Positions 7,901 through 13,929 of a DNA stretch of 14,659 nt are shown piece by piece (position 1 is the first letter of the stretch; each line of letters opens with the position of its first letter). Source of the DNA: an uncultured Eubacterium sp. (GTDB lineage Bacteria; Bacillota; Clostridia; Peptostreptococcales; Anaerovoracaceae). Location of the stretch: assembly GCA_900543485.1 (NCBI GenBank), contig UQRM01000044.1, forward strand, positions 1-14,659. The letters are read 5' to 3'. A program made the translations under genes and the position numbers. The notes beneath the pieces were generated by a model. It searched no databases, had not been told where the DNA came from, and was given only the letters and a program-made list of their open reading frames with translations.

Positions 7901-8214
7901 ACTCCGGTGCGGAAGTACAGATTCCGTATCTGTTGATTCTGTCTTCGGCTCTTTTGATGATCTACAATCAGCGCGTCAATTCTACCCGGCTGGTATTTAT
8001 CGATGAACCATTTGCCAAGATGGATCCGGGGAATGTGAAATTGATGCTCAAATTCATGCGGGAACAGAGACTTCAGGTGATCTTCTGCTCTCCGGACAAG
8101 ACAGAATCCATCGGGAACGAGTGCGAAGTGATTCTGCCTGTACTGCGCGTGCATGCAGACAGCATGCAGCTTGGGATCGTACAATTTCACGAAGAGAACG
8201 TGAGCAGCTTGTAA
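4900..8214 (+). CDS. jetC: Wadjet protein JetC, SMC-like ATPase motor (MukB/MksB type)
   Basis: This 1104-residue protein is built like a small SMC ATPase. The N-terminal head half has Walker A G-K-N-G-N-G-K-S at residues 30-37. A long charged coiled coil runs about 220-370, a globular hinge-like region about 430-625 (with I-P-E-Y-V-G-L-R-N-E-I and F-L-G-P-R-R-Y-T-I-L-V), and the return coiled coils about 625-900. The C-terminal head half has an ABC signature N-S-G-A-E-V-Q (1001-1007) and Walker B L-V-F-I-D-E (1031-1036) with the D-loop F-A-K-M-D after it. All residues needed for ATP binding and hydrolysis are present; the signature is SGAE rather than SGGE, which I take to be normal for this subfamily. 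JetC dimers extrude DNA loops with JetA and JetB. ATG 4900 has a perfect AGGAGG seven bases upstream (4887-4892) and overlaps the jetB stop; jetD follows after 19 bases. Confidence 0.95.
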   Translation: MILLRKVRLINWYGFSNVTAPIGFFTLIAGKNGNGKSVMLDAIKYAAYGDTVFNKSSESKGSRTLSSYTRGLLDATAGTYMRAADRVPNVYSHIVLEYFDDAENKSFLLGTVIETSAANNCQTYRYVMDRTVMEQVEHTYEENGVIMPCSASFLQKKYRLKLLNREQGLPKFLQMTGLKLNLRQLPTYLRKLRGIMSYDPNARIDRFIRESVLEERNVDFGKLIEAKENIEKLNESFEFIQQEIGELDEIIGEYDSCERENNRLLADNIRIVYKEKKELKREIERQTGERETARRRKEDLEKELDILERRQKEIDGQLVQVRVGLEQLDSTRMIAEESRRAEELQAEQKTLMESCKKLEHFQTVVEELMDEFSEEEKLPEDHKVLMSLCSHGYTAAEKAAAVTGLKRKTDGYYDGLIMKIAEIKRTLDQLERSLDVQHRIIEDCKKHRNTFARIPEYVGLRNEINREFEKRGIKAKARFACEYVIGLKDEKWRDAIEAFLGPRRYTILVEPRYYDIADDVLNRSKHRYAHLFNTKLLMKKKIRVEKDSAVLKLEIKNPIAQQYFDYQLGRIHAVELSAVKEYENAISAEGRVSIAMDSYFLRFDRIHSYYLGQKTFELNRIRAEKEIARLNEDKKVGLAEKGELEDRKSRIRQYQEMFREYDYDAHRKYQMVSEDVRASKAQLMRLKKAQEDNQKYLELNELDGRLSDEQEAIRAEYNAKLREKSGQDAVIQRSQDKIEEKTAALEEQEERFGQYKIQHYAIVRQTVEAYEKYLENGRKGPGGLLAEETRRRITRSIEQHKGMLMQKQADYNAKHAGHMLPRGIEGRELYAGRRERIWMDNLQEIRQKLEEQTRRYEDIFKNEFVLTILKSCERAREDLRQINGELDKLDFAAKYQFDVNYVKDGSEYAKVIEYARYLDEREQLGGSGEGQMIFDTMAVVSNEEGEKLEAEMKRIINRIIEKNSEEAIARFADYRNYMNYEILMSNQVLTRAKLSRQTGYNSGAEVQIPYLLILSSALLMIYNQRVNSTRLVFIDEPFAKMDPGNVKLMLKFMREQRLQVIFCSPDKTESIGNECEVILPVLRVHADSMQLGIVQFHEENVSSL

Positions 8215-8233
8215 ATAGGCAAATGAGGCGGAT

Positions 8234-9445
8234 ATGGTGAATTACGAGGAAAAGATGCTGACGGTTCTGGCGGAAAAATACAGGAAGAGCAAAAAAGACA
8301 GCGGAACCAATGTGATCGTGAGGCGGACAAAACTGACTCCGTCTAAGCTTTATAAGGACTACAACCGTAACGACGGAGATATATTACAGATCGAAGCTGT
8401 AAATCAGGTGATCTTACGGTGCAGTGAAAAAGGTTTCGTGACCTACGAAACGGAAGGATTCAGCAACGAGATTGAGAACATCTATCTGGTGGATGAAAAG
8501 ATAGAGGAAATCGAAAGCTATCTGGCGAAAAAGTACGGATATGAGCCGAAATCTGTAAAGCGCAAGCATGTGGAAAATTTGCTCTCTTTATATGGCGGAC
8601 GCACTCCCGCGGCGGAACGGGAGTGCGGTAAGCTGCGCCGAGCTCTGGAAAAGAACAAAATTCCGTCCAAATATCATCAGACGGAAGATTTATTGAAAGC
8701 CCTTGTATTTATTGAGAATAATGAAAAAGAACTTTATTTGAGAGAAGCTTCTTTGTTGATATACGGTGACTCCAAATATCTGGAGGAGCATACGCTGACC
8801 GCTGTGTGTAATGCGCTTCGGGATCATCTCGACCGGCCCTGCGGCGAAACGGAATTGGAAGATGAGATACTCAGCGAATATCACATTGCCAGAGAAAAGC
8901 AGAAACTTTGCCTGAAGGGCGACATTATACTGCATATCCATGGGAAAGAACTGGACTTAGGGCGTCTATCAAACGGCATTGAATTTTTTGCGGATGAGAT
9001 AGATAAAATCGGGCAAATACAGGTTCGAACGCCTTTTTTTACGACGGTAGAAAACTACACATCTTGGTTAAGATGCTGTGGGCAGGAAGAAAGCTTCTTT
9101 TATTTGGGAGGCTATGCCACCCGTTCTCAACGGGATTTTCTGAAGAAAATATATTATGATAATCCGTCTCTCACATATCGCCATTTCGGGGATATCGATG
9201 CCGGAGGCCTTTACATTCACGAACATCTGTGCCGCGCGACCGGCATCTCGTTTCAGATGCATCTGATGTCGCGTGCGGAATTGGAGGATATGCGTTTTCA
9301 GTCCTGTCTGCGTCCTTTGTCAGATAATGACCGTTTGCACCTCGAATCCTTGGAAAAACAGGAAGTATATCGAGACCTAACAGAATATATGCTGGAGCGC
9401 GGTGTGAAGCTGGAACAGGAAATCGTAAGCTACTACGAGTATTAA
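8234..9445 (+). CDS. jetD: Wadjet protein JetD, TOPRIM nuclease (DUF2220 type)
   Basis: This 403-residue protein is the effector of the system. JetD cleaves circular DNA that the JetABC motor has fully looped, so small plasmids are destroyed and the chromosome is spared (established for the family). The N-terminal arm (about 1-200) is helical and charged, with winged-helix-like parts. The C-terminal TOPRIM fold has the metal-binding Glu273 in T-V-E-N-Y-T-S-W and the Asp pair Asp320/Asp322 in G-D-I-D-A-G-G-L-Y-I, so it should be active. The length matches the family. The start ATG 8234 has GAGGCG 5-9 bases upstream; GTG 8237 is the only close alternative. The gene ends 31 bases from the end of the convergent ATPase gene. 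A perfect 10-bp inverted repeat lies within it at 8600-8627. Confidence 0.93.
   Translation: MVNYEEKMLTVLAEKYRKSKKDSGTNVIVRRTKLTPSKLYKDYNRNDGDILQIEAVNQVILRCSEKGFVTYETEGFSNEIENIYLVDEKIEEIESYLAKKYGYEPKSVKRKHVENLLSLYGGRTPAAERECGKLRRALEKNKIPSKYHQTEDLLKALVFIENNEKELYLREASLLIYGDSKYLEEHTLTAVCNALRDHLDRPCGETELEDEILSEYHIAREKQKLCLKGDIILHIHGKELDLGRLSNGIEFFADEIDKIGQIQVRTPFFTTVENYTSWLRCCGQEESFFYLGGYATRSQRDFLKKIYYDNPSLTYRHFGDIDAGGLYIHEHLCRATGISFQMHLMSRAELEDMRFQSCLRPLSDNDRLHLESLEKQEVYRDLTEYMLERGVKLEQEIVSYYEY
8600..8627. repeat. Perfect 10-bp inverted repeat inside jetD
   Basis: CGCACTCCCG (8600-8609) and CGGGAGTGCG (8618-8627) are exact reverse complements separated by eight bases. In mRNA this would be a very stable, GC-rich hairpin about 370 bases into jetD. 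It has no trailing T-run, so it is not a rho-independent terminator. It encodes part of G-G-R-T-P-A-A-E-R-E-C-G-K in the helical arm of the protein. Confidence 0.8.
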
Positions 9446-9476
9446 GCTTTTATAAGATGCGATGCACACTTGAATA

Positions 9477-10814
9477 TTATATTTTTTGTTTCAGCGCCAC
9501 CCCGATCAACCTGTCCGTCTGATCAGCCATAAACAGTGGAATGTTCAGCACATCGTCATCCAGCTTCAGATTATCCAGCGAAAACCGCACGCGGAGCTTG
9601 ACCTGATCCGGGAACAGTTCTTTGAATTTTTTGAGGCTCTTGCAGGCAGTATTGGCTTCAGATTTGACTTCTATGGGGAAAATATCGTTTTCACGCTGAA
9701 TCAGGAAATCCACTTCATAAGGAGGATTTGTCTGTGACCAGTATCGGGGAGTCATTTCAAACTGTGTAATCAGAGTCTGAAGTACGAAGTTTTCAGTTAA
9801 TGCCCCTTTGAATTCAGTAAACAACCGATTACCCTCGCCAAAGGCAGTCGGCGCCAACTGTGCCAGTCGGCGGAGCAGCCCCACGTCTACCAGATAGATC
9901 TTAAAGGCGGAAAGATCATCATAGGCAGACACAGGCAGGCCAGGAGCAGTACTGCGGTAGATCTTATGAACCAGGCGGGCGTCCACCAGCCATTGTAAGG
10001 CATTCTCATATTCGCGGGCTCTTGCCCCTTCTTTGACGACTTTATAGATAAACTTTTTGTTTTCCCTCGCCAGCTGGGACGGGATCGACTTCCAGATCAT
10101 TGAAATCTTGGGGAACTCGCTGATATTGGGGTGTTTGGCAAAGTCTCGCTCGTAGGCATCGATAATCCCGGACAAGGCTTCCTGCATGGCATCCACATCC
10201 CGTGCCTCTGTCCACATCTTGACGGGTTCCGGCATGCCGCCGGTCACATAGTACATCTTCAGCTTTTCATACAGAGGATTAAAGAAGGCGTCGGGAATCG
10301 GCTCAATAGTGTTGATCATTTCCAGATATTTTGCCAGATTTTCATCTCCGTTGGCCAGCAGGAATTCCGTAAAGGTCATGGGATCGATCTGCATGAAGTT
10401 GACTTTACCTACCGGGAAAGAAGATGGCTTTGCCAGGGCAATGCCCAGGAGGGAGCCGGCGCAGGCAATGTGATACTGGGGCGCATTCTCACAGAAGTAC
10501 TTCATGGAGTTGATGACCTTAGGGCAATCCTGTATCTCGTCGAAAATGATGAGAGTTTTTTCCGGTATAATCTTTTGACCGCTCGCCAACATCAGATTCT
10601 GTAAAATCCGGTCCACATCTTTTGTAGTTTCAAAAAACTGCTTATACTCTTCATTTTCGTCAAAGTTGAAATAGGCAGTGCTTTCGTAATAGCGTTTGCC
10701 GAATTCCTTTAGGACCCAGGTCTTACCGACCTGACGCACACCTTTTAAAATCAGAGGCTTGCGATAGGGAGAATTCTTCCAGTTTAGCAGTTTCTTTAAA
10801 ATAAATCTTTCCAT
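9477..10814 (-). CDS. P-loop ATPase of the AAA_14/DUF4143 type
   Basis: This 445-residue protein has an N-terminal AAA-like ATPase domain. Walker A is G-V-R-Q-V-G-K-T (25-32), Walker B L-I-I-F-D-E (88-93), and a sensor-like C-A-G-S-L-L-G lies at 118-124. A winged-helix linker (about 200-290) leads to a DUF4143 C-terminus with E-V-D (367-369) and I-E-V-K-S-E (381-386), the spacing of a PD-(D/E)xK nuclease-like fold with Asp369, Glu382 and Lys384. Such proteins are abundant in anaerobes, often near mobile or defence regions, and their function is not established. The length is normal and no motif is damaged. The ATG at 10814 is the first in frame; the upstream ribosome site is GGAG only. The gene converges on jetD and is driven by its own promoter at 10870-10898, so it is not part of the Wadjet operon, though a functional tie cannot be excluded. 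Confidence 0.87.
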   Translation of the reverse strand: MERFILKKLLNWKNSPYRKPLILKGVRQVGKTWVLKEFGKRYYESTAYFNFDENEEYKQFFETTKDVDRILQNLMLASGQKIIPEKTLIIFDEIQDCPKVINSMKYFCENAPQYHIACAGSLLGIALAKPSSFPVGKVNFMQIDPMTFTEFLLANGDENLAKYLEMINTIEPIPDAFFNPLYEKLKMYYVTGGMPEPVKMWTEARDVDAMQEALSGIIDAYERDFAKHPNISEFPKISMIWKSIPSQLARENKKFIYKVVKEGARAREYENALQWLVDARLVHKIYRSTAPGLPVSAYDDLSAFKIYLVDVGLLRRLAQLAPTAFGEGNRLFTEFKGALTENFVLQTLITQFEMTPRYWSQTNPPYEVDFLIQRENDIFPIEVKSEANTACKSLKKFKELFPDQVKLRVRFSLDNLKLDDDVLNIPLFMADQTDRLIGVALKQKI

Positions 10815-10844
10815 ATGTATACTCCATCACATTTTTATGAGATA

Positions 10845-10941
10845 TTTGGTGTCTTTTGATCACACTTTTATTATATGAAAAAGCGATAAAAAATACAAGC
10901 TCATCATAAAATTATATATGTTTTGGTGTAATTTAATCACA
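10845..10941. repeat. Imperfect 20-bp direct repeat flanking the ATPase promoter
   Basis: TTTGGTGTCTTTTGATCACA (10845-10864) recurs as TTTGGTGTAATTTAATCACA (10922-10941), with 17 of 20 bases identical and 77 bases between starts. One copy covers the predicted transcription start and the other lies upstream of the -35 box. A third partial ATCACATT occurs just before the gene (about 10826-10833). The layout fits paired operators for a regulator; no known binding protein can be named. The rest of the 10815-10989 gap is AT-rich and holds no gene I can see. Confidence 0.6.
10870..10898 (-). promoter_or_regulatory. Promoter of the DUF4143 ATPase gene
   Basis: On the minus strand a -10 TATAAT (10875-10870) and a -35 TTGTAT (10898-10893) are separated by 17 bases, predicting a start near 10863 and a leader of about 49 nt. 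The start point lies within one copy of the direct repeat described at 10845-10941. Confidence 0.65.
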
Positions 10942-10989
10942 TTATCATTGAAAATCTCGAGCATGGCTGCTTATCAAGGGAGATACGTC

Positions 10990-11018
10990 TTGACAGGGGG
11001 ACGTATTTTCACTATAAT
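10990..11018 (+). promoter_or_regulatory. Consensus promoter of the marR operon
   Basis: TTGACA (10990-10995) and TATAAT (11013-11018) are both perfect and 17 bases apart. The predicted start near 11025 falls within the tandem repeat at 11022-11051. A promoter this strong implies that the operon is normally held off by a repressor, presumably its own MarR-type product. Confidence 0.85.
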
Positions 11019-11051
11019 ACAGTAAATAAATTGACTGTAAATAAATAGACT
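11018..11051 (+). promoter_or_regulatory. 15-bp tandem repeat and dyad, likely MarR operator
   Basis: GTAAATAAATTGACT (11022-11036) is followed directly by GTAAATAAATAGACT (11037-11051), one mismatch in 15. The same stretch holds a dyad TACAGT-N10-ACTGTA (11018-11039) whose left arm starts on the last base of the -10 box. MarR-family dimers bind dyads of this size over their own promoters, so autorepression is the simplest reading (inference). Confidence 0.6.
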
Positions 11052-11065
11052 GAAGGCGGTGGACT

Positions 11066-11521
11066 ATGAACAAAGAAGATAGGAAAAACGCATATCTGTA
11101 CTGCAAATTCAGAGATGAACAATTCGCCCTCTACGACGAATACGCGAAACGCAATGGCATGCTGATGAAGACTCTGCTGGTGGTCAACGTTCTCTTTTAC
11201 GCAAAAGACGGGATGACTCAGACGGAGATATGCAGGAGGACTTTCCAGTCCAAACAGACCGTCAATCTTATCATCAAGAACCTGCTGTCCGACAACTACG
11301 TTACTGTCACCGAAGTGCCTGAAAACAAACGGAACAAGATCGTTCGGATGACAGAAGCAGGCCGGGCATATTGCGAAAAAGTCGTCAGACATATCACATG
11401 GGCGGAAGATACGGCGATGTCGATGCTTACGCCGGAGGAACAAAAGCAACTGATCAACCTTTCCAGAACCTTTACAAAAAATCTTACCATGCTGGTAAAT
11501 CAGGAAACGGAAGAAATATAG
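11066..11521 (+). CDS. MarR-family winged-helix transcriptional regulator
   Basis: This 151-residue regulator is the first gene of a four-gene operon. The DNA-binding core spans about residues 45-100. D-G-M-T-Q-T-E-I-C leads into a recognition helix (about 61-74, S-K-Q-T-V-N-L-I-I-K-N-L), followed by a two-stranded wing (V-T-V-T-E-V-P-E-N-K-R-N-K-I-V-R) and the M-T-E-A-G-R-A-Y turn typical of MarR proteins. Flanking N- and C-terminal helices would form the dimer interface. MarR proteins usually repress their own operon and let go on binding a phenolic compound or on oxidation; the cysteines at 13, 56 and 103 could matter but no sensor can be assigned. The start has AAGGCGGTGG upstream. The radical SAM gene follows after 55 bases with no promoter or terminator visible between them. 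Confidence 0.9.
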   Translation: MNKEDRKNAYLYCKFRDEQFALYDEYAKRNGMLMKTLLVVNVLFYAKDGMTQTEICRRTFQSKQTVNLIIKNLLSDNYVTVTEVPENKRNKIVRMTEAGRAYCEKVVRHITWAEDTAMSMLTPEEQKQLINLSRTFTKNLTMLVNQETEEI

Positions 11522-11576
11522 AGATGGAATTTTACGAAGTCATCAATAAAAGGTGAATTTGTGTGGGAGTATTACG

Positions 11577-12479
11577 ATGTCTGATGAAAGCAGAAAATTG
11601 CCGCTGATACGGGAAACTGCGGTAAAAAGCGTCATTACAAAGTCAAATCTGCCCGTATGCGAATACTCGGTCAATCCATATGTGGGCTGTACCCACGGCT
11701 GCCGGTATTGCTATGCGTCCTTCATGAAGCGTTTTACAGGTCATCAGGAGCCATGGGGGACCTTCCTGGACGTCAAGATGTGGCCGGAAATCAGGAACCC
11801 GGAGAAATACGCAGGCAGGGAACTGTTCATCAGCTCTGTGACCGACCCTTATCTGCCGCAGGAGGAGCAATACGGCCGTACGCGCGCGTTGCTGGAGCAG
11901 CTGAAGGGAAGCGGCGCCAGGATAAGCATTTCCACAAAGAGCGATCTTATACTGCGGGATCTGGACCTGATACGGACCTTCCCGCAGGCCCGCGTCTCAT
12001 GGTCGATCAATACGCTGGACGAAAGCTTCAGGGAAGATATGGACAATGCGGTCAGCATCGAGCGGCGGCTTGCGGCCATGAAAATATTTCACCGGGCCGG
12101 CATCCGCACGACCTGTTTTGTCTCGCCCATATTCCCCGGAATCACCAATGTCAAAGCCATTATCCGTCGGGTAAAGGGGCAGTGCAATCTGATATGGCTG
12201 GAAAATCTCAACCTGCGGGGAAGCTATAAAGCGGAAATCATGGATTACATACGGGAAAAGCACAGGGAGTTGCTGCCTCTTTACCTGGAAATTTACAGGC
12301 AGGGAGACCGAACTTATTGGGAAACGCTGGACGCGGAGCTGAAGGCTCATGCCGCGGAAATCGGCCTCGACTATGTGACGAACGACGACAGTATGAAGCG
12401 GTCATTCGATGCGCCGCCTGTGATCGTCAACTATTTTTATCACGAGAAAATCAAAAAATCAGCGAAGAAAGGTGGTTAA
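11577..12479 (+). CDS. SPL-family radical SAM protein
   Basis: This 300-residue protein belongs to the radical SAM group related to spore photoproduct lyase (the Rv2578c-like branch). The cluster motif CxxxCxxC is at Cys38, Cys42 and Cys45 in G-C-T-H-G-C-R-Y-C-Y; these bind a [4Fe-4S] cluster that splits S-adenosylmethionine. Further family marks are S-S-V-T-D-P-Y-L-P-Q-E, S-I-S-T-K-S-D-L-I-L-R-D, W-S-I-N-T-L-D-E and S-P-I-F-P-G-I-T-N. True spore photoproduct lyase repairs thymine dimers in spores; the reaction of this shorter branch is unknown. I chose ATG 11577, which has GGGAG eight bases upstream; a GTG at 11553 is in frame but poorly placed. It lies four bases ahead of mutM, so the two are almost certainly co-translated, hinting at a DNA-repair role. 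Confidence 0.88.
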   Translation: MSDESRKLPLIRETAVKSVITKSNLPVCEYSVNPYVGCTHGCRYCYASFMKRFTGHQEPWGTFLDVKMWPEIRNPEKYAGRELFISSVTDPYLPQEEQYGRTRALLEQLKGSGARISISTKSDLILRDLDLIRTFPQARVSWSINTLDESFREDMDNAVSIERRLAAMKIFHRAGIRTTCFVSPIFPGITNVKAIIRRVKGQCNLIWLENLNLRGSYKAEIMDYIREKHRELLPLYLEIYRQGDRTYWETLDAELKAHAAEIGLDYVTNDDSMKRSFDAPPVIVNYFYHEKIKKSAKKGG

Positions 12480-12483
12480 TGCC

Positions 12484-13356
12484 ATGCCTGAACTGCCGGA
12501 AATAGAGACGGTAAAACGGATAATCGGACCGCAGATACAAGGGCTTGCGATAGAAAGTATCTCCGTCAGACGCCCGGAAGTCATCGCCCACCCTGCCGCC
12601 GACGAATTTTGCCGCCGCCTCAGGGGACAAACCTTTGACGCCACAACGCGCCGGGGAAAATTTCTCGTCATCCGGCTTGAAAGCGGCGATAAGGTCATCA
12701 TCCATCTGCGGATGACCGGCTGCCTACTGGTAACGCCGGCGGACTATCCGGAGGAAAAGCACACGCATATCGTTTTCCGTATGGATAACGGCAAGGCGCT
12801 GCGGTTTTCGGATACCCGCCGTTTCGGACGTCTCTGGCTGCTTCAAAAGGAGGAGGCGGATACATACAGCGGGATGGAAAAGTTAGGCAGGGAACCGCTT
12901 TCCCCGGATTTTACCGCGGAGTATCTGGCCTCGAAGCTGGGAAAACGAAAGAAAGCTGTCAAAGAATGCCTGATGGAGCAGGGAGCGATCGCCGGGATAG
13001 GGAACATCTATTCCGATGAAATACTGTTTGCAGCGGGGATATATCCGGCGCGACCGGCGAACAGCCTGACAGGAGAAGAGTGGGAACGCCTTGCCGAGGT
13101 CATCCCGGAGCGGCTGTCGTTCTTTATCCGAAAAAACGAAATATCTCCGGAAGAATATCTGGAAACAAAGGGCCGGAATTACCGCAACACGCCATTTTTA
13201 CAGGTTTACGGTCACGAGGGAGAGCCGTGCCCGACATGCAAAACGTCGCTTTGCCGCATGGTTATCGGTGGGCGAAGCAGCACATATTGCCCCAGCTGCC
13301 AACAGGGGGATAAAGAATTCAACGAGTCCCGGAAAACAAAGGAGCAGACAGCATGA
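12484..13356 (+). CDS. mutM: DNA-formamidopyrimidine glycosylase (MutM/Fpg)
   Basis: This 290-residue base-excision repair enzyme removes oxidised purines such as 8-oxoguanine and nicks the abasic site. The start must be ATG 12484, not the in-frame ATG 12472, because the catalytic N-terminus M-P-E-L-P-E-I-E requires Pro2 (the Schiff-base nucleophile after Met removal) and Glu3. Other key parts are present: Lys59 in R-R-G-K-F, the I-I-H-L-R-M-T-G strand (72-79), the helix-two-turn-helix with Asn174 in G-I-G-N-I-Y-S-D-E, and a C-terminal zinc finger with Cys249, Cys252, Cys269 and Cys272 and Arg264 in G-G-R-S-S. AAGGTGG lies eight bases upstream of the start. It follows the SPL-family gene by four bases and overlaps the GNAT gene by ATGA. 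Length is typical, with a short charged tail. Confidence 0.96.
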   Translation: MPELPEIETVKRIIGPQIQGLAIESISVRRPEVIAHPAADEFCRRLRGQTFDATTRRGKFLVIRLESGDKVIIHLRMTGCLLVTPADYPEEKHTHIVFRMDNGKALRFSDTRRFGRLWLLQKEEADTYSGMEKLGREPLSPDFTAEYLASKLGKRKKAVKECLMEQGAIAGIGNIYSDEILFAAGIYPARPANSLTGEEWERLAEVIPERLSFFIRKNEISPEEYLETKGRNYRNTPFLQVYGHEGEPCPTCKTSLCRMVIGGRSSTYCPSCQQGDKEFNESRKTKEQTA

Positions 13357-13793
13357 GAATAGAGGAAGTGAAAGTCAGGACACCTGATTTGCTGGAGCGG
13401 TTGCTGGAAGTATGGGAAAACTCCGTAAGAGCCACCCATCTGTTCCTGTCGGACGATGAAATCAGCAGCATAAAAGAATATGTGCCGCAGGCGTTGAAAG
13501 AGGTCGCCCATCTGATGATTGCGAAAGATGGCGTGGGCCGTCCGACAGCCTTCATGGGAGTGGAGAACGGGACATTGGAAATGCTGTTCATCGACCCGGA
13601 GGAGAGAGGAAAAGGGCTGGGAAAGTCTCTGGTACAGTATGGAATCAAAAACTGCGCGGTTGAGAGGCTGGCTGTAAATGAGCAGAACCCGCAGGCCAGG
13701 GGATTTTATGAACACATGGGCTTCAGGGTTTATGGGAGGACAGACCTCGATGAACAAGGCAATCCTTATCCTCTCCTGTATATGAGTCGCTGA
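13353..13793 (+). CDS. GNAT-family N-acetyltransferase (YjaB-like)
   Basis: This 146-residue single-domain acetyltransferase is the last gene of the marR operon, overlapping mutM by ATGA. The acetyl-CoA loop R-G-K-G-L-G is at residues 85-90, after the strand M-L-F-I-D-P; the C-terminal motif N-E-Q-N-P-Q-A-R-G-F-Y-E-H-M-G-F is at 109-124. The overall pattern, including W-E-N-S-V-R-A-T-H-L-F-L near the start and G-N-P-Y-P-L-L-Y at the end, resembles E. coli YjaB. The acceptor substrate is not known. Placement behind two DNA-related enzymes suggests a stress or detoxification function, but this is inference. No terminator is evident after the stop. Confidence 0.88.
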   Translation: MRIEEVKVRTPDLLERLLEVWENSVRATHLFLSDDEISSIKEYVPQALKEVAHLMIAKDGVGRPTAFMGVENGTLEMLFIDPEERGKGLGKSLVQYGIKNCAVERLAVNEQNPQARGFYEHMGFRVYGRTDLDEQGNPYPLLYMSR

Positions 13794-13854
13794 TGGTAAT
13801 TGAAATTTCCGAAAACGGCAAAAATATGCTGTGCGATGCAGAGGATTGCTGGAT

Positions 13855-13883
13855 TTATTGCCGATAATATGGTATATTATAAT
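13855..13883 (+). promoter_or_regulatory. Probable promoter of the Fic-like gene
   Basis: A perfect -10 TATAAT (13878-13883) lies in an AT-rich stretch, with a poor -35, TTATTG, 17 bases upstream (13855-13860). An alternative extended -10, TGGTATATT, overlaps it (13870-13878). The predicted leader to ATG 13930 is about 40 nt and contains the ribosome site GGAGG (13919-13923). Confidence 0.45.
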
Positions 13884-13929
13884 ATAGATTCATATGGTAT
13901 TGGATTCTATTGATAACGGAGGAAAGCAG

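Noticed and set aside
10131..10604. 157-codon plus-strand frame
   Set aside because: Antisense to the DUF4143 ATPase, which carries intact Walker motifs.
2844..10814. A new five-gene defence system made of Wadjet plus the DUF4143 ATPase
   Set aside because: The ATPase is on the opposite strand with its own promoter, and the four jet genes already form a complete known system.
11657..12229. 190-codon plus-strand frame
   Set aside because: Alternative frame of the SPL-family radical SAM gene, whose CxxxCxxC motif and downstream motifs fix the true frame.
13212..13757. 181-codon minus-strand frame
   Set aside because: Antisense to the well supported mutM and GNAT genes; no motifs.
13817..13836. 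CCG-AAAA-CGG followed by A-rich DNA as a terminator after the GNAT gene
   Set aside because: Only three base pairs in the stem and no T-run on the coding strand.
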